Shown one piece after another: positions 5,194 to 5,512 of a stretch of 5,512 nucleotides of DNA. The notes under the pieces are model-generated. The model did no database searches. It saw only the letters and a list, made by a program, of their open reading frames with translations, and was not told the origin of the DNA. The stretch is from Nitriliruptoraceae bacterium (GTDB taxonomy: Bacteria; Actinomycetota; Nitriliruptoria; Nitriliruptorales; Nitriliruptoraceae): assembly GCA_007120485.1 (NCBI GenBank), contig SKNP01000327.1, forward strand, positions 1-5,512. The letters are read 5' to 3'. The stretch's first letter is position 1. Each line of letters begins with the position of its first letter. Position numbers and translations under genes: made by a program.

Positions 5194-5228
5194 CCAGCCG
5201 ACCGTGCCCCCCGACGGCGGTCGCTGAC
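5154..5228 (+). repeat. 34-bp tandem duplication spanning the TIM-barrel stop codon, each unit a hairpin
   Basis: Two exact 34-base units run from 5154 to 5221, plus 7 bases of a third (CGCTGAC, 5222-5228). In each, CAGC(C)GACCG pairs with CGGTCGCTG (9 bp, one bulged C) around a 13-base C-rich loop: 5161-5170/5184-5192 and 5195-5204/5218-5226. The first hairpin sits in the end of the coding sequence and contains its TGA; the second follows at once. Since each unit ends in the same TGA context, a single-copy ancestor would encode the same protein. The paired hairpins may act as a terminator or 3' stabiliser, although no U-tract follows. Confidence 0.8.
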
Positions 5229-5244
5229 GACTCGCCACGGGACC

Positions 5245-5250
5245 TACCCT
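5245..5250 (+). promoter_or_regulatory. -10-like element ahead of the small membrane ORF
   Basis: TACCCT fits TAnnnT and lies in GGACCTACCCTG (5240-5251), the same 12-mer found on the minus strand at 1268-1257. A start near 5257 would give a leader of about 43 bases to the GTG at 5300. The upstream hexamer GCTGAC (5223-5228, 16-base spacing) is only a partial -35 and is the tail of the tandem repeat. Confidence 0.4.
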
Positions 5251-5299
5251 GCGGATCGGTCGACCCTTCCGCTGCCCGTCCACGACGAGTCGAGGTGCC

Positions 5300-5392
5300 G
5301 TGCGCAACTGGACGTCCATCGTGCTGCTCGTGCTGCTCGTGGCCATCGTCATCGCGGCCGCGGTCCAGCTCACCCGCGCGGCCGCGCTGTGA
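5300..5392 (+). CDS. Putative 30-residue single-pass membrane peptide
   Basis: A GTG-initiated frame of 30 codons ends in TGA. The product starts VRNWTS and continues IVLLVLLVAIVIAAAVQL (residues 7-24), a clear transmembrane helix, then TRAAAL. GAGG (5292-5295) lies 4 bases before the GTG, a short but usable spacing, and TACCCT (5245-5250) gives a possible promoter. The codons favour G/C at the third position and the hydrophobic run is unbroken. No family is recognised. It could be a small membrane regulator or a chance frame: Val/Ala/Leu-rich stretches arise easily in such GC-rich DNA, so confidence is moderate. Its neighbours give no hint of function. Confidence 0.45.
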   Translation: MRNWTSIVLLVLLVAIVIAAAVQLTRAAAL

Positions 5393-5512
5393 GCCGTCGC
5401 GGGTCTCCTCACCGGTGGTGAGCCCCGGCGCGGTCCGATGGCCGGCGTTCAGTGAGCTGCACGCGGGCCCCGGTCCCTGCTCGGCCCCGGCTGATGCGTC
5501 GCCGTGCCCTCG
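5393..5512. other. Unassigned right edge with a short hairpin
   Basis: CTCACC (5408-5413) and GGTGAG (5417-5422) form a 6-bp stem with a 3-base loop, 16 bases after the small ORF stop; it may end that transcript. Beyond it two partial frames touch the edge. On the minus strand, 20 codons end in TGA at 5449-5451 (last residues RDRGPRAAH). On the plus strand, a GTG at 5453 or an ATG near 5494 would begin with an Arg-rich MRRRAL. Neither has enough sequence or a ribosome site to support a call. Confidence 0.4.

Noticed and set aside
5154..5228. CRISPR-like repeat
   Set aside because: The units abut directly with no spacer, there are only two, and they overlap a coding sequence.
4165..5412. Long minus-strand open frame opposite the TIM-barrel gene
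   Set aside because: The plus strand encodes a clear TIM barrel with its metal ligands; the opposite frame has no domain and no start signal.
5453..5512. Start of a new plus-strand gene at the right edge
   Set aside because: At most 20 codons are visible, with no ribosome site or recognisable motif, and a minus-strand frame is equally open.

Overview
The window is very GC-rich. Its genes show the strong G/C bias at codon third positions and the TAnnnT-type -10 elements typical of high-GC Actinomycetota. A deep-branching actinobacterial lineage would fit, but nothing here fixes the genus. No tRNA, rRNA, CRISPR array or transposase was seen.

Left half, minus strand. A signalling cluster reads right to left. 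First is a compact response regulator with an XRE-type helix-turn-helix in front of the receiver domain (2448-3041). Nine bases later, in the same frame after a single TGA, comes a PAS/histidine-kinase-like protein whose phospho-acceptor His is kept but whose ATP-binding N box has decayed (1356-2438). After a 193-base gap holding a hairpin and a probable promoter/operator comes the N-terminal 387 residues of a GAF-PAS-GAF sensor (1-1162), whose output domain lies beyond the left edge.

Centre, plus strand. The divergent intergenic region (3042-3421) carries what I read as a cyclic-di-GMP-I (GEMM-I) riboswitch at about 3265-3360. It is followed by a hairpin that places the Shine-Dalgarno sequence of the next gene in its loop and stem. 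That gene (3422-4168) encodes a secreted CAP/SCP-domain protein with an acidic Pro/Glu tail. The likely logic is that intracellular c-di-GMP controls production of an exported surface or envelope protein. The neighbouring two-component-like genes and the truncated sensor are candidates for the same signalling network, but that link is inferred from proximity only.

Right part, plus strand. A xylose-isomerase-like TIM-barrel enzyme (4270-5193) is probably made from a leaderless or near-leaderless mRNA. It ends inside a 34-bp tandem duplication whose two units each fold into a hairpin. Behind it lies a possible 30-residue single-pass membrane peptide (5300-5392) with a -10-like element. The 12 bases around that element also occur, on the other strand, upstream of the GAF-PAS-GAF gene. 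The last 120 bases hold a small hairpin and no gene I can support.
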